Shown here: positions 52,028-62,832 of the stretch, in pieces | How positions within the stretch are numbered: position 1 is the first letter of the stretch | How the letters are laid out: each line of letters opens with the position of its first letter | Assembly (NCBI GenBank): GCA_020744425.1 | Contig: JAGMUV010000034.1 | Span: 434,001-498,000, forward strand | Direction: 5' to 3' | Source: Dactylonectria macrodidyma | Taxonomy: Eukaryota > Ascomycota > Sordariomycetes > Hypocreales > Nectriaceae | Length of the DNA: 64,000 bases | Notes under the pieces: model-generated | What the model was told of the DNA's origin: nothing | The model's input: only the letters and a program-made list of their open reading frames with translations | Databases searched by the model: none | Made by a program: the position numbers and the translations under genes

Positions 52028-53330
52028 TGATGTTAGTAGGGATTGATCTGCATAGTTAGTGTGCCCATTATCCTGATTTTGGGGGATCTGCGGGGCTGGA
52101 GTCAAGCCCAAAGAATGCAACATTGCAAATACATGCCAAGACTGAGCGTTGCTTGTTGCTGTGCCTGGCTTTGCTGTGTCTTTGACTTGACCTCGACATA
52201 CTTGGCTGCAACGTTGGATAGAACGTTGAAGAGGCGCTGCTGTTTACCGCTGGAGTCATCGGCGGAGGAGGGATTGGATTGCAATGTAGCTGTAAATGCG
52301 AAGAGGCAGTCCAGACCTGTTCGGTCGCAGGTCTCGATGACGTGACAAAACAAGACGATGAAGGGGGTGAAGAGGGCGGAGAGCAAGACCCTAAGCTCAC
52401 CCACTCAAATCAGCACCAGCTTTGGGGTGGTAGTCGTACTGTGTCCATGCATGTTTACGTGAGGGACGGAGAGGAGAGTATCATACCAACGAATGTAGGC
52501 TCCAACCGAATCGGAGGCCTTGTGGGCCATAAGAGAGACACAATTCTGGTGCTCCCTGAGCGCGTCGCGGGCGGCAGTGATACACTCTTGAACAAAGATA
52601 GATGACGATGGCTTCTCAGCCGGGATGGCTCGATAGATGAGAGTAAGGATGGAGAGGCGAACCACGGCATCGGAGTGAGACATAACTTGATGCATTTCCT
52701 CACCAAGACTCTCGCGCCTCCGTTGCATATAACCGGCCTGTATCCGGTTAACGTCAGTGTGTTGCGGGGGGTAGCATCAGAAGAGAAGGTAGAGTTCGAC
52801 AATTGTGCTAGTGAGCAAATGCGAAACCTCACCCTCCGGTCGGCCGAGTACAGACTCACCTCAGCTTCACCATAAATGGCGGGAATCTTTTGCAATTGGT
52901 TGGCCAAGTGGATCCCACAGGCTGCTCGAACACCGGACGCCTGAGAAAGGGCACGCGGGCTGTATATTTGATCATATATTTGCCCTTGTATCGTTGCCAA
53001 TGCCACTCGTCTTGGCATCAACGGGTTCGGCAGTATTGGGGTTGGTTCAGCGTACGTGAGGGAATCGACGGTGATGTCCTGCTCACGAATTGTTGAGGAG
53101 CGGCCGAGACGAAGCGAAAGGCTCTTTTCAAGCAAGTAAATGGACCAGAAGAGCCGTGTTTTTTGTTCTTTCAACTCTCGGCTCTCATGGGCTGGCTTTA
53201 CTGCACTATGGCAACCTAGGGCCTGGGCTATTTGAGACGCAGCGACAGCATATCCCCAGGCGACGGAGGGTTTGCATGTTGTTCGTCTCTCAAAGCTCTC
53301 TAAAGTGGCTTTGGGAAGTATGTAGCAAAG
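52028..53330 (-). pseudogene. Fungal-specific transcription factor (Fungal_trans region), both ends missing
   Basis: In-frame exons run 53330-52860, 52737 to about 52444, and 52390 downward. They encode WGYAVAASQIAQALG, TRLFWSIYLLEKSLSLRLGR and SSTIREQDITVDSLTYAEPT, the hallmark of the fungal-specific transcription factor domain, then VLLSALFTPFIVLFCHVIE in the C-terminal helices. Splices GTGAGT...TACAG and GTATGA...CTTAG keep phase. The Zn2Cys6 DNA-binding N-terminus is absent (an in-frame TAA lies at 53331-53333), and the C-terminus is replaced by LINE sequence near 52,027. It is probably a dead regulator, adjacent to the tannase gene it may once have controlled. Confidence 0.65.
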
Positions 53331-53373
53331 TTAGACATGGCAAATATGTGAATATCTTGGATTAAGCAATGGC

Positions 53374-54993
53374 TCAACGATAGGAGGTAGCACAAGTGTA
53401 GCTTTCAGCGCGGTTAGGATCACCTTTGCCCTTGTACCGAGCCACTAGTGGCCACAGGCAGAGATTCTTTGTGACAACCTGCCCGGCCTTATTCCTAAAG
53501 GACGCAGGGAGAAGGTCGGGAGCCTTGCCGTTCTCAACCCAGTCAACCAAGGATGCCATGGGATCAACTGGCACTGGTCCGTAGCCCCCTGCACAATGGG
53601 CGACGCCAGGGCCCAAAAAGAGGCGGTAGAACTGGTCGACCTGCGCTTTGCCACCCAGAGTACTCTCAACGGCTTTGCGGTATCGGATGGTGTTGTTAGC
53701 CATGATCAGCTGGTCGGCGAGACCGTGGAACGTGAGCATCTTCCCACCAGCTTCTCGAAAGGCTGAGAGGTCTGGGTTGTCCGTACCGATAATACCACTG
53801 TATTCGGTGGATGCAACTGCGTAAAGGTCTGTCAACTGTTGCAAGGTTCTGATGCGGGTAAAGTCGAAATTAGGATCCTTTTTCAAGAACCATTTGACCC
53901 AGTCATCGGGGAGACTATAAGGCTGGTTCCCCGGGATGCCCTTGCCATCAAGGCTTTGGGTTTGTGCAATGCCCACATAATCAATGCCAAAGCCATACCC
54001 CTCCCACAATTGCTGGCCACCCGGGGATCGTGGGCCCTCTCGGATTCTCTGCACCAGTAAGGCTGCCCCAATGCTGATATTAACTGGCTTTCCGTCACAT
54101 TGAATTGTCTTGCCGACGAGCTTCAAGGGGTTGAACTTGCAGTTGTCCAAGTCGCTAATGATTCCGTCGTGGACCCCGTCTAGGTCGTCGCAAGCCTCGA
54201 TACTGGCTTTTTGGAAGGCAGCGAATTCGCAGTGGGATGGGTACACCTTGGCTGCGTTCATGAGGAAATGTGCCCAGTTGAGTGTCAACACAAACGATGG
54301 CCAACTCAAGGCCGGCGCGTTAGCTAGGATACCGTCGAAATCAGCAGCATACTTCTGAGCCAACATATACCCCTGCCTACCACCGGTAGAGCATCCGTTC
54401 CAGTATGAGAACTTGGCAGGTTGGTTGTAGAAACTCGTTACGAGAGCTTTTCCCACCACGGCGATCTCGTGAAGGCCACGGGACGCAAAATCCGTCAGCA
54501 GACCCAAGTCAACTTGGCCAGGACCCGAGAGCGCCTGTGGCCCGACAGTTCCATTGATTGCAATGTTGCCTCCATCCGTAAAGCCAGCTGCCCACCCCTG
54601 TGCAACAGGTAAGAAGAGACCATAATCGGGAAAAGTACCAGCCATCCAACCACCGCCGCCAGCCCCTTGAAACCGGCCGTTCCAGCCCTTGAGAGGTAAC
54701 CATACGGTGACACCAACTTCATCATCCACCCCAGGGTGAGTAAGTGTCACCGTGGCGTCACAGATATCAACTGTGATGTTGGCAAGAGCAGGGTAGTAAG
54801 TCGCCACTAGCGGGTTGATGGTGACATTGTATCTGGCCTTAGACTTGATTGAGATGACTTGGGCCCCAGGGACTGTAGGTGCCGGGAGTTGATGGCAGTC
54901 TTGTTCCAGAGTGCGTTGATGGACGGCTGCTGATACAACCGCGAGATTAAGAGATAGAAATGCAGTAACCAGCATTGTGGAAAAGGCGGCCAT
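53374..54993 (-). CDS. Secreted tannase / feruloyl esterase family protein
   Basis: 539 aa, single exon. A signal peptide covers about residues 1-22 (MAAFSTMLVTAFLSLNLAVV). The catalytic Ser motif is GCSTGGRQGYM near residue 198. Later conserved parts are CDDLDGVHDGIISD (calcium-binding Asp cluster), GGKMLTFHGLADQLI with the catalytic Asp, and LGPGVAHCAGGYGP with the catalytic His. Cysteine pairs include those beside Ser and His that form the family disulfide. The family (tannase and feruloyl esterase B) hydrolyses gallic or hydroxycinnamic esters in plant material outside the cell. Several N-glycosylation sites (NVTI, NITV, NGTV, NNTI) fit secretion. Substrate cannot be fixed. The frame is intact. 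Confidence 0.9.
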   Translation of the reverse strand: MAAFSTMLVTAFLSLNLAVVSAAVHQRTLEQDCHQLPAPTVPGAQVISIKSKARYNVTINPLVATYYPALANITVDICDATVTLTHPGVDDEVGVTVWLPLKGWNGRFQGAGGGGWMAGTFPDYGLFLPVAQGWAAGFTDGGNIAINGTVGPQALSGPGQVDLGLLTDFASRGLHEIAVVGKALVTSFYNQPAKFSYWNGCSTGGRQGYMLAQKYAADFDGILANAPALSWPSFVLTLNWAHFLMNAAKVYPSHCEFAAFQKASIEACDDLDGVHDGIISDLDNCKFNPLKLVGKTIQCDGKPVNISIGAALLVQRIREGPRSPGGQQLWEGYGFGIDYVGIAQTQSLDGKGIPGNQPYSLPDDWVKWFLKKDPNFDFTRIRTLQQLTDLYAVASTEYSGIIGTDNPDLSAFREAGGKMLTFHGLADQLIMANNTIRYRKAVESTLGGKAQVDQFYRLFLGPGVAHCAGGYGPVPVDPMASLVDWVENGKAPDLLPASFRNKAGQVVTKNLCLWPLVARYKGKGDPNRAESYTCATSYR

Positions 54994-57771
54994 GTTTGCT
55001 CCCAGTTTGGAGCTAAAGAGATGTAATAGTTATGAGGCTCAGAATCAGTGGCTAGTTTGTTTGTGAACTGGAGATTGCCTATGATTTATATGAAGCCTCT
55101 TACTGTGTTACTTCAAAGCATGACGCCCATCATATCACATACCCGGTAGCTCGTGGTCATTTTGTAACCCCAATTTCTATCTGGTTCCATTTCGGACGTC
55201 ATCTAATCGCGCTACCGGTCCGGTAGTCTGGTTAAGTCTCTTGGCCAAACAAGGCCTAGAATGTGCGGCGGGGGGCGCAGTAGCTCTGCCTATGGACTCA
55301 GCTAGCTAGGGATCCTGACTTCCACAAGGTCAACTTCATATGTCACCGACAGGTCGATGAAGACACTACTCTCAAGAGTATAATCTTTACAGGGAAGCCA
55401 CTCAGGTCCCTAATGAAGAAGTCAGCACGATTGTGCTCTTCTTAACATTATGGAGAAGCACACTTGAGCCCACCGTCTATGCGCGTTGTTCCTCGCCGAT
55501 AGTAGAACAGTCTGCCTTGTGTACATCGCCAAGTCACCGCTAAGTCAGCACACTCTGTTGGAATGAGGATAGATATGAGGCAAGGATCACGATCATCGTG
55601 AACAAGTTCACGATGAGAGTGAACGACCACAACTAGTATCAGGCAGCAGCCTGCTGCCTATGATATTGGCAGATTGAACACAGGTATAAGAGACCGACCT
55701 TCGTCGCTCTCTTAGATAGAAGAAGTAGCTCAATTCAATGTCTTCTGGCCACATCCTATGTTGCACCCCTTAACTTGTGAGACACTCGGCTAGTAATCTG
55801 ACTCAATGAACGGCATCTTATGAAGAGAAATACTATGAAATTGCTGGTCGCCAACAATAATTGCTCGACAGACGCATCATCCGTCTCCATCACCTAGAGG
55901 TACATAGGTCTATTCGACGCAAAGCCGTGGCTGGACCTTACCAAAAATCTGGGAGAGAGTTTGGATATCAGTGGACTGAGAGACATGGTACAAGGACAAA
56001 TGATTTCCTGCTGGAATCCGACGCTTGTCCACACAAGTGCATCTATATCCTAGGAGTAGTCAAGTCCGATTATATGCTCATATAGTAGGTGAATACCTAA
56101 CACAACGGAGAGTCTAGAGAGAGATTAAAACCCCCGGATGGGAGGGAGGAGCGATAACTTGCGAGAATCCCAGTGTAAAGATAAAACCCAAGATAGACTC
56201 GAAGCCTTGAGATCGAAATTCACGGACAGAGGTAAAAAGAACGATAGTGATAACATGCATCGAAAAGCATGCATACTAAATTGGTTTCCCATGATAATGG
56301 CTCTCGGCAGTATGATCCCATAGCGAGTTGGAGAGATGCACGCCGTGGCAACAAGTCCTCAAGGACAATGACGCTGATCATGTGTAATCCGTGTATATCC
56401 TTAAAACAAGAAAAGCGATGCCAAAGAACCACGCATCGCCGGTAATAATGCTGGCTTGGTGGGAATCTTGAGAGTTAGAGATCGACCCGTCAACACTGAT
56501 CCATCCCGGGTGGCTCAAAGATTCTATGATTACAAGCCCGGCAGCTCTCCAAACCACCACAGCTCTCCCAAACCACCACAGCTCCAGCTTACCATATGTC
56601 AGCGCGGGTCCGTGGCGGGTGAGCAAGCGAGCGAGCTTCGGAAACTTGATCGGCGTCTCCACCGTCATGCTGGATCTGACGCATACCCCATGGGGAACAA
56701 CGTGCGGGGGAGCCATTGCTGCACAAAAACGCCCTATTGGCGTAGTTGATGTGAGTGCAGGGATTTGCCCCTAAAATTCTCCAAAGGAAGAACAAACGCT
56801 ACACGCAAGCATCTTCGGGTAATCGCAATGACGGGACGGCCGAGACGGGGATAATGATCCTGAACCTCGATCAAGCTGAGAACCCGCACAGTGCTTAGGC
56901 ATCACCCGAGCATATCCTTAGGTCCGCGAACAATCTTTTCTTTCCACAATGAGTATGTGGCTGCCACTCCGTTTCTCAGCGTCTTGTCAAGATCCTGCCA
57001 AACATCCAACCCTGAGTCATGGCAGCACAAAGGAAGAATCTCCTGTGCATGTGAACCCGGGGAAAGTACTGTAATAGGCTAACGCTGCTTGATAGAAGAG
57101 CTTTGCCGAGCTGCACCGGCATTTATGTCCGGTTTGCTGATGACGGATTCAATATTGGCGCATTTCAAGGTTGGAGACACGCAATCAGACACACAAACAC
57201 ATCCTGACGGATGTTTGCGCTCCGGTGGCTCATCTCGCCTCCCACTTTCACGTACATGGCTTAGTCGGCGACTCCACTGCCTCGGTCGGAGTGGGGAACC
57301 CATCTTGCCGGCATGAGGTATTGAACTGTTAACACGTCACGCCAAGGGGGTCGCCAGATGGTGGTAGCTTACCGAGCATTCTATCCGAGACCAGCTTGGA
57401 CGAGCCCGCTCCACGACGCGCTAACGGACCGGACGTGGGTCTTGGCTCTCGTCCGGGTTATGTCCATTTCACCCCGGTAGGCTCCAGCCTAGCAGAACTC
57501 ATTTCTCCGTTTTGTATGGCGACATCCGCCGGACTAAATCGACGAGAAGGCACTTTAAGCTACTCTAAACAAGGTAATGTGATCAAAGTGTCGCTGCAAC
57601 GTCTCTCATGTGAGGGGTACACGGAGCAGAGGCAGGCGTCCAATCTACAGGTAATCATCTCAAGTGCCGGATGACATGGAGGGTGATGGGAAGTAAGGGA
57701 AAGATTGGTGGATGAGCATGTATTAAAACTATAGAGATATGCTTCTATTTCAATACTACTCATATTTTGCT
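54994..57771. other. 2.8-kb gene-poor spacer
   Basis: It contains the tannase promoter on the left, copy 2 of the dispersed 148-bp repeat (55575-55722) and otherwise short unconvincing frames. A run of CACCACAGCTCTCC direct repeats occurs near 56,555-56,585. I see no tR­NA-like or conserved coding sequence. Confidence 0.4.
55575..55722. repeat. Dispersed 148-bp repeat, copy 2 (LTR-like)
   Basis: Inverted relative to copy 1 at 32669-32815. It is preceded by TGTTGGAATGAGG at 55555, which resembles the start of a copia-type LTR. Contains the same two palindromes. Confidence 0.55.
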
Positions 57772-60625
57772 TCAAAGGTAATGCGAACTTAGCTTCAAAG
57801 TGCCTTTGAGTGGTTGTTTGCGGCTGCTTGCGCCCACGTGGATCTGATAGGTACCGGTCTGCAGTCGCCACTTCTGAGCCACAGTGTCCCATCGGCTCAG
57901 GTCCCTGCGGGTGAGGTTGAAAGTAACCGTGACCGACCTTCCTGGAGCAATAGTATACTTGTCGAAACCACGGAGTTGTTTGACGGGTGCCCCGGGAATG
58001 CCAACGTATAACTGAGCGGCTTCGGCTCCACTGACTCGGCCAATGTTCTTTACCTCTGCTGTAACAACTGCCAAGACATCCCAGAGATCAGATTGGCCCC
58101 CTTCAATAACTTTGCCGCTGGGTAAATGCGCAGGATTGTGCTTGATGTTGCGAATCTCGAGGTTGCTATAGTTGAAGGTAGTGTAGCTCAGACCAAAGCC
58201 GAATTCGAAGCGAGGCTCTATATCCTCTCGGTCAAAGTGGCGATAGTCGACATAGACACCCTCTGAGAAATTGCTCTGAGGAAAGTTGACAAACTGGCCC
58301 TCAGTTTGGCTGGGCGAGAGCAGAGCACCGTAGTCTGTCTCATTCTTGGCCACAGTATAAGGCAACTTACCAGAGAAGTTGACGTGGCCGTAGAGCAACG
58401 ACACTAAAGCTTTTCCAGTATCCTGACCAGGAAGGTGAGCAAAAACAACAGCAGTAATATTAGGATGATCAATCCATTGATCCACAAGTCGGGTTCCAGC
58501 GTTATGGAGGATGACAATTGTGTTGGAGCATTTTTTAGCGACGTTGAGAATCAAGCCGTCTGTGTAGTCATCTCTCAAGCCGTCACGGTCGAACGCTTCT
58601 GTAGCGTAAGCGTTTCCAAAGACGAGGCAGGCATCGCTAACTCCAACAACTTCAGGGTTCGAATTTGTGAAATCCCAGAATAGCTGCGTGTCATCCTTTT
58701 CGGCTTGGCTCGTAAGTGCGTGAAACGGGGAGAAGAATGTAGCCAGTGAAGTTGCGCCGGAGCCACCCCCGGACACGATGGTGCCATTGGAAGCAATCTG
58801 ACTGATGCCTTTAAGGGTACCCATGAGTACACTGTTAAGGGCAGCCATGATTTCTCCCGCGTTGGTGGACTGCCAAGCGACGTTCCAGGCCGAAGGTCCA
58901 GGGTTGCCTACCATGTTTGTGTCGGAGGCTTTGGCAGAATAACCCAGGATCGAAAGTAGCTTTGGCTTCCTCAGGGGCAGGGCGTTGTTGATGTTTCTGA
59001 CGAGGACATGACCTTCCAAGGCCGACTGCATCAGCGTAGGCTTGTCTTCTGATCTCCTAGCTTCGACGATGGGGTGGGGAAGCGCAAGATTGGCCGCCAG
59101 ACCCGAGCCAGGGCCTGTAAAGCCCTTGTTCTGACCCATCTTGTACCAGGCGGCAAGCAGTCTTTTAACACATTAGCAACTACACTGTAGAGGGCTAGGA
59201 GCAACTGTACCTAGTGACCATGTCGTCAAGTCTAGACTCTGACACGGTGCCATTCTTGACTGCCTGAGCTAGTTTGGAGCCCCAGAAATCGCCCGGGCCG
59301 GGCATGACCACGTCCAGGCCAGCGAGGACTGCACCGGTCCCAGTATACAAAGCCCCCCAGTCGGAAACCACAAAGCCCTTGATACCCCATGTTGGCGGGC
59401 TTCAACTTGGTTGTGCGGAAGATGAGATTTGCCACTTACCTGGAAGCCGAGTTCTGTCTTCAAAAGCCCATTGAGAGTCTTGCTGTTTTGGCAACCATAC
59501 GAGTTGTTGATCCTCTGGTAAGAACACATTATATTGCCGGTTCCCGCATGTACGGCATCCTGAAAAGGCCTGGTCGATCACGATGTTTAGGTCTTGATGG
59601 TTTGTGAGAAGAAGAGAGGCCGCACTTACCACAGATAGAGTTCATGCATGGTAACGTCGTCGATGTTAGAAGACACAGCCTCCGCTTTACCTGTCGGTCC
59701 ACGGTATGTTTCTTGTTCGTTCGCGATGTAATGCTTACATCATATTAGCGCACATATGACTCTATGACAGTCAGTGGCATACCTTGGTGCTGGTAATGAC
59801 CCCGTGATCCTGGGCACCCGCTACGACTTCGTGAACAAGCACCCCACTAAGGTAAGGATCGATTGAGAAACCTGCGACCAAATAGTGAGCTTCTGTGTCG
59901 ACCAAACAGTGGGTATTGAGCTGCTTACCCTCCCAGATGCGTCCTCCTGTAACAACCCGACCCAAGGGCCCGATGGAGGGCCCAAGCATCACATTGACTC
60001 CTTTGCGTCTGAACTCTCCTGCCTGTGCCTGTGCTCTCTTGTATGCTAATTTCTTATTCCATCTGCCAGGTAAGTCAGCAACGCTACAATAGTTCACGCA
60101 GAAAGGTAAAACGTACGAAGCGCCAACATGGATGTTGCTCGGCCACGAATGGGTGAAGTCTGTATTGTGAACTCCATGACCAGCGTCCTGGAGGCACATG
60201 CCAGGGAAGTTGAGGCGGTCGACTGGAGGGATGATTCCGGCACAGCCCGTGTTATGGGCGGTCCCGGCAGTAAGATTGATCTTTGCGTGTCAGAGATTGG
60301 CAAACCTTTCACCTAAGGCAACTGGAGCGGATTCAAACCTTTTCCTCAAATGTGAGCTGTGAAACGAAGTGCTCAGCCTTGGCAATGGCGCGTGCCCACT
60401 TGCCGTCCCGTGAAACTAAACGAGCTAGATGAGCCGTAACGGGTCAGCTATGAACAAGGTCGATAGCGTATATCGTGGAAGCGGAGGGTTACGTGAAGGA
60501 TAAACTGGGGGTGATTGCCCGTAGAAGTGTGAGTCTTGAGTGATGACAGCCTGGGCAGGGACAGTGACGGAGAGCCACGATACGGCGCAAGCCAAGGCGA
60601 CACCACCTAGGTTTACTCGAACCAT
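57772..60625 (-). CDS. Secreted GH3 beta-glucosidase (795 aa, nine exons)
   Basis: Exons 60625-60493, 60415-60339, 60280-60117, 60062-59929, 59871-59783, 59733-59630, 59569-59440, 59377-59211 and 59161-57772; every junction is in phase and every intron is GT-AG. A signal peptide (residues 1-26, [15 protein letters not shown]) is followed by the GH3 N-domain: [50 protein letters not shown] and [16 protein letters not shown]. The catalytic nucleophile is the Asp of [11 protein letters not shown]. The C-domain has [20 protein letters not shown] and a fibronectin-like end ([15 protein letters not shown]). The enzyme releases glucose from cellobiose or other beta-glucosides outside the cell. Length and motifs are complete; nothing is broken. 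Confidence 0.92.
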
Positions 60626-61234
60626 TGCGACAGATATTTTTCTCTCTTGACCTTTTCTAATTAAGTGCTATAGAGAGTCGGAGTGTGCTTGATGTCTAAG
60701 TATGGAAGTGATCGGGCGAATGCCACTCATCAGCCATTATATTGAGCTCACTATCCCCCAAACACGTGTGCGGGACATGACAGCTTCACGAAGGTTGCCT
60801 CGGCTGGGTTGGTTGCCGAGTGTAAACATCAAGGAACTTCGAATCATGGCACCAAAGACACTAACGGGCCGGTATAGAAACCAATTCATGCCTCTGGACT
60901 CGGCGGATTTACCTTGATCGGGCTCAATAAAATGTTCCGGCTGACCAATGACCCTCGGAAGGACCGAATCGAGGGTATGTGGGGCCCCTCAAAATTACGC
61001 CGATTTGATACAACCCCAGAGTTCTAGATGATGGCGACAACGAGGGGATGGGACAGTACCGTACCCCGTCGAGCTGGCCAAGGATCTACAGAGACTTGGT
61101 TTCAACAGCAACAGAACTGCGCCTTCCATGTCATTATGCACGACAATGCGAGCTCGATATAAATGTCGGTCACAGCGCTCATAACACCTCTCTTTCAAGA
61201 ACACACTGACAGCCCATTCTCGGCCAGCTTTAAA
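60626..61234. promoter_or_regulatory. Divergent promoter region between beta-glucosidase and carboxylesterase
   Basis: 609 bp separates the two start codons. A TATA-like GATATAAATG occurs at 61,155-61,165 in front of the esterase. Candidate CreA-type motifs (SYGGRG) such as CTGGGG or GTGGGG occur, but they are common by chance. The shared region makes co-regulation of the two secreted hydrolases possible. Confidence 0.35.
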
Positions 61235-62832
61235 ATGTGCATTCTCAACTACTTGACGGCGCTGTCCATGGTCGTCGGCCTGGCAAGCTGCGTCCCAAAC
61301 AAGGAGTGCGGCGGTGGTGATAATAACAGACTATCTGTTCGTGTTGCTGGTGGCCTCGTTCATGGCGGGGTCGACAAAGCGACGCCGTCAGTGCGCCAGT
61401 TCCTAGGCATCCCTTTCGCAGAACCTCCCGTGGGCAATCTCCGTTTCGCGGCTCCTAAGCCAGCCAAGCACTTTGGAGAGCTTCATGCTACCTCGTTGCC
61501 ACCGACTTGCGTACAGATCGACAGCCAGCCGGCGGATGGTTCTGTGACAGAGTTTAACCCCACGAGGGTGAACGGGGTCGTCAACATGGACGAGGACTGC
61601 CTCGCGCTGAACGTCTGGGCGCCGCTGAACAAGACGCACGAAGAGGGCGGCCATGGTCTCCCTGTCTTGGTCTTTATCTACGGCGGAGGCTTCGGCGCTG
61701 GCAGCACCGACGTGGCCTACCAGATCCCCGCGCAATGGGTCAATCGTACTAAGAAGCACATTGTCGTCAGCTTCAACTACCGCGTCGGTATCTTTGGGTT
61801 CGCTACTGCCGCCGGCATGGACCAGTGCAACGCCGGCCTTCGCGACCAGCGACTAGCCGTGGAATGGGTCCGCGACAACATCGCTGCCTTTGGAGGTGAC
61901 CCGTCTCGCATTGTCCTCTGGGGCCAGAGCGCTGGTGCCATCTCCATCGGCCATTACTCCTACGCGTACCCGAAAGACCCCATTGTCGCTGGCTTCATCA
62001 TGGATTCGGGCAGTGAAGGTACTCTACCCGTCGTCGTCCCAGACACATCTGGCTTTACCAACATGGCGAAAGCCCTGGGCTGCGGAGATCAGTCTTCGAA
62101 ACAGGAGTTGGCATGCGTCCGCAAAGCTGCGGCCAAGGACGTATTGGCGAATGCACCGCCGTTCTCTATTCCTGTTGCCGATAACGTAACCGCCTTTTCC
62201 GACTATGAAAGCCGTGCGGCCAAGGGACAAGTCTCCAACAAGGTCAGTGGTATTTTGACTGCAGAAGAAAAAGATGGGCGTATGCTAACCTGGTAGTTAT
62301 GAACAGCCCGCCATCATTGGTACAAACGAAGGAGAGGACAGCCCCCCGATTATAAATTACTTTTTCTGCCCAGGATGGGAGTCTGCGAAGTAGGTCAACC
62401 CCATGCCCTCCCCAAAACGCATCTCACTAACCTGGCCTCAGGGCTCGCATCGTCAACAAGGCCCCCGTCTTTCGCTATGAGTACCACGGTGCCTTTACCA
62501 ACATTGGACCCGACGGATCAGGCGCCCACCACTCGGCAGAACTGCCTTTGCTCTTTGGCACCCATAACCTGTACCGTGGAAACTCAACTGAGCTCGAGTG
62601 GGAGACCAGTGCCGCCATGCAGGATGCCTGGCTTGCGTTTGCCCAAGGCGGCGCTAGAGGGCTTCAAGACGGCGTTGGCTGGCCGGTGAATGTGAACCCG
62701 GACGACAGCAATGTGCGACACTTTGGCGATGAGGTTGCTGTCCGTGATGGTGACAACAAGGATCTGGAGTCCATGTGCTCTAAGGATGGCCAGTCACCAA
62801 CCTTGGGGGAAGTCATTTCGGAATTCCCGTAA
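61235..62832 (+). CDS. Secreted type-B carboxylesterase (493 aa)
   Basis: Exons 61235-62242, 62307-62389 and 62442-62832, all in phase. The first intron ends at GAACAG rather than the earlier TGGTAG; only this choice yields NKPAIIGTNEGED in frame. A signal peptide covers residues 1-19 (MCILNYLTALSMVVGLASC). Alpha/beta-hydrolase features are FLGIPFAEPPVGNLRF, EDCLALNVWAP, VFIYGGGFGAGS (oxyanion hole), RDQRLAVEWVRDNIAAFGGD and LWGQSAGAISI (nucleophile Ser; Gln replaces the commoner Glu). GTNEGED supplies the acid and GSGAHHSAELPLLFG the His. The enzyme hydrolyses carboxylic esters extracellularly. Substrate unknown. It is divergent from the beta-glucosidase. Confidence 0.9.

Noticed and set aside
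53374..62832. Secondary-metabolite or degradative gene cluster
   Set aside because: Only three secreted hydrolases without synthases, transporters or an intact regulator; neighbourhood alone does not make a cluster.
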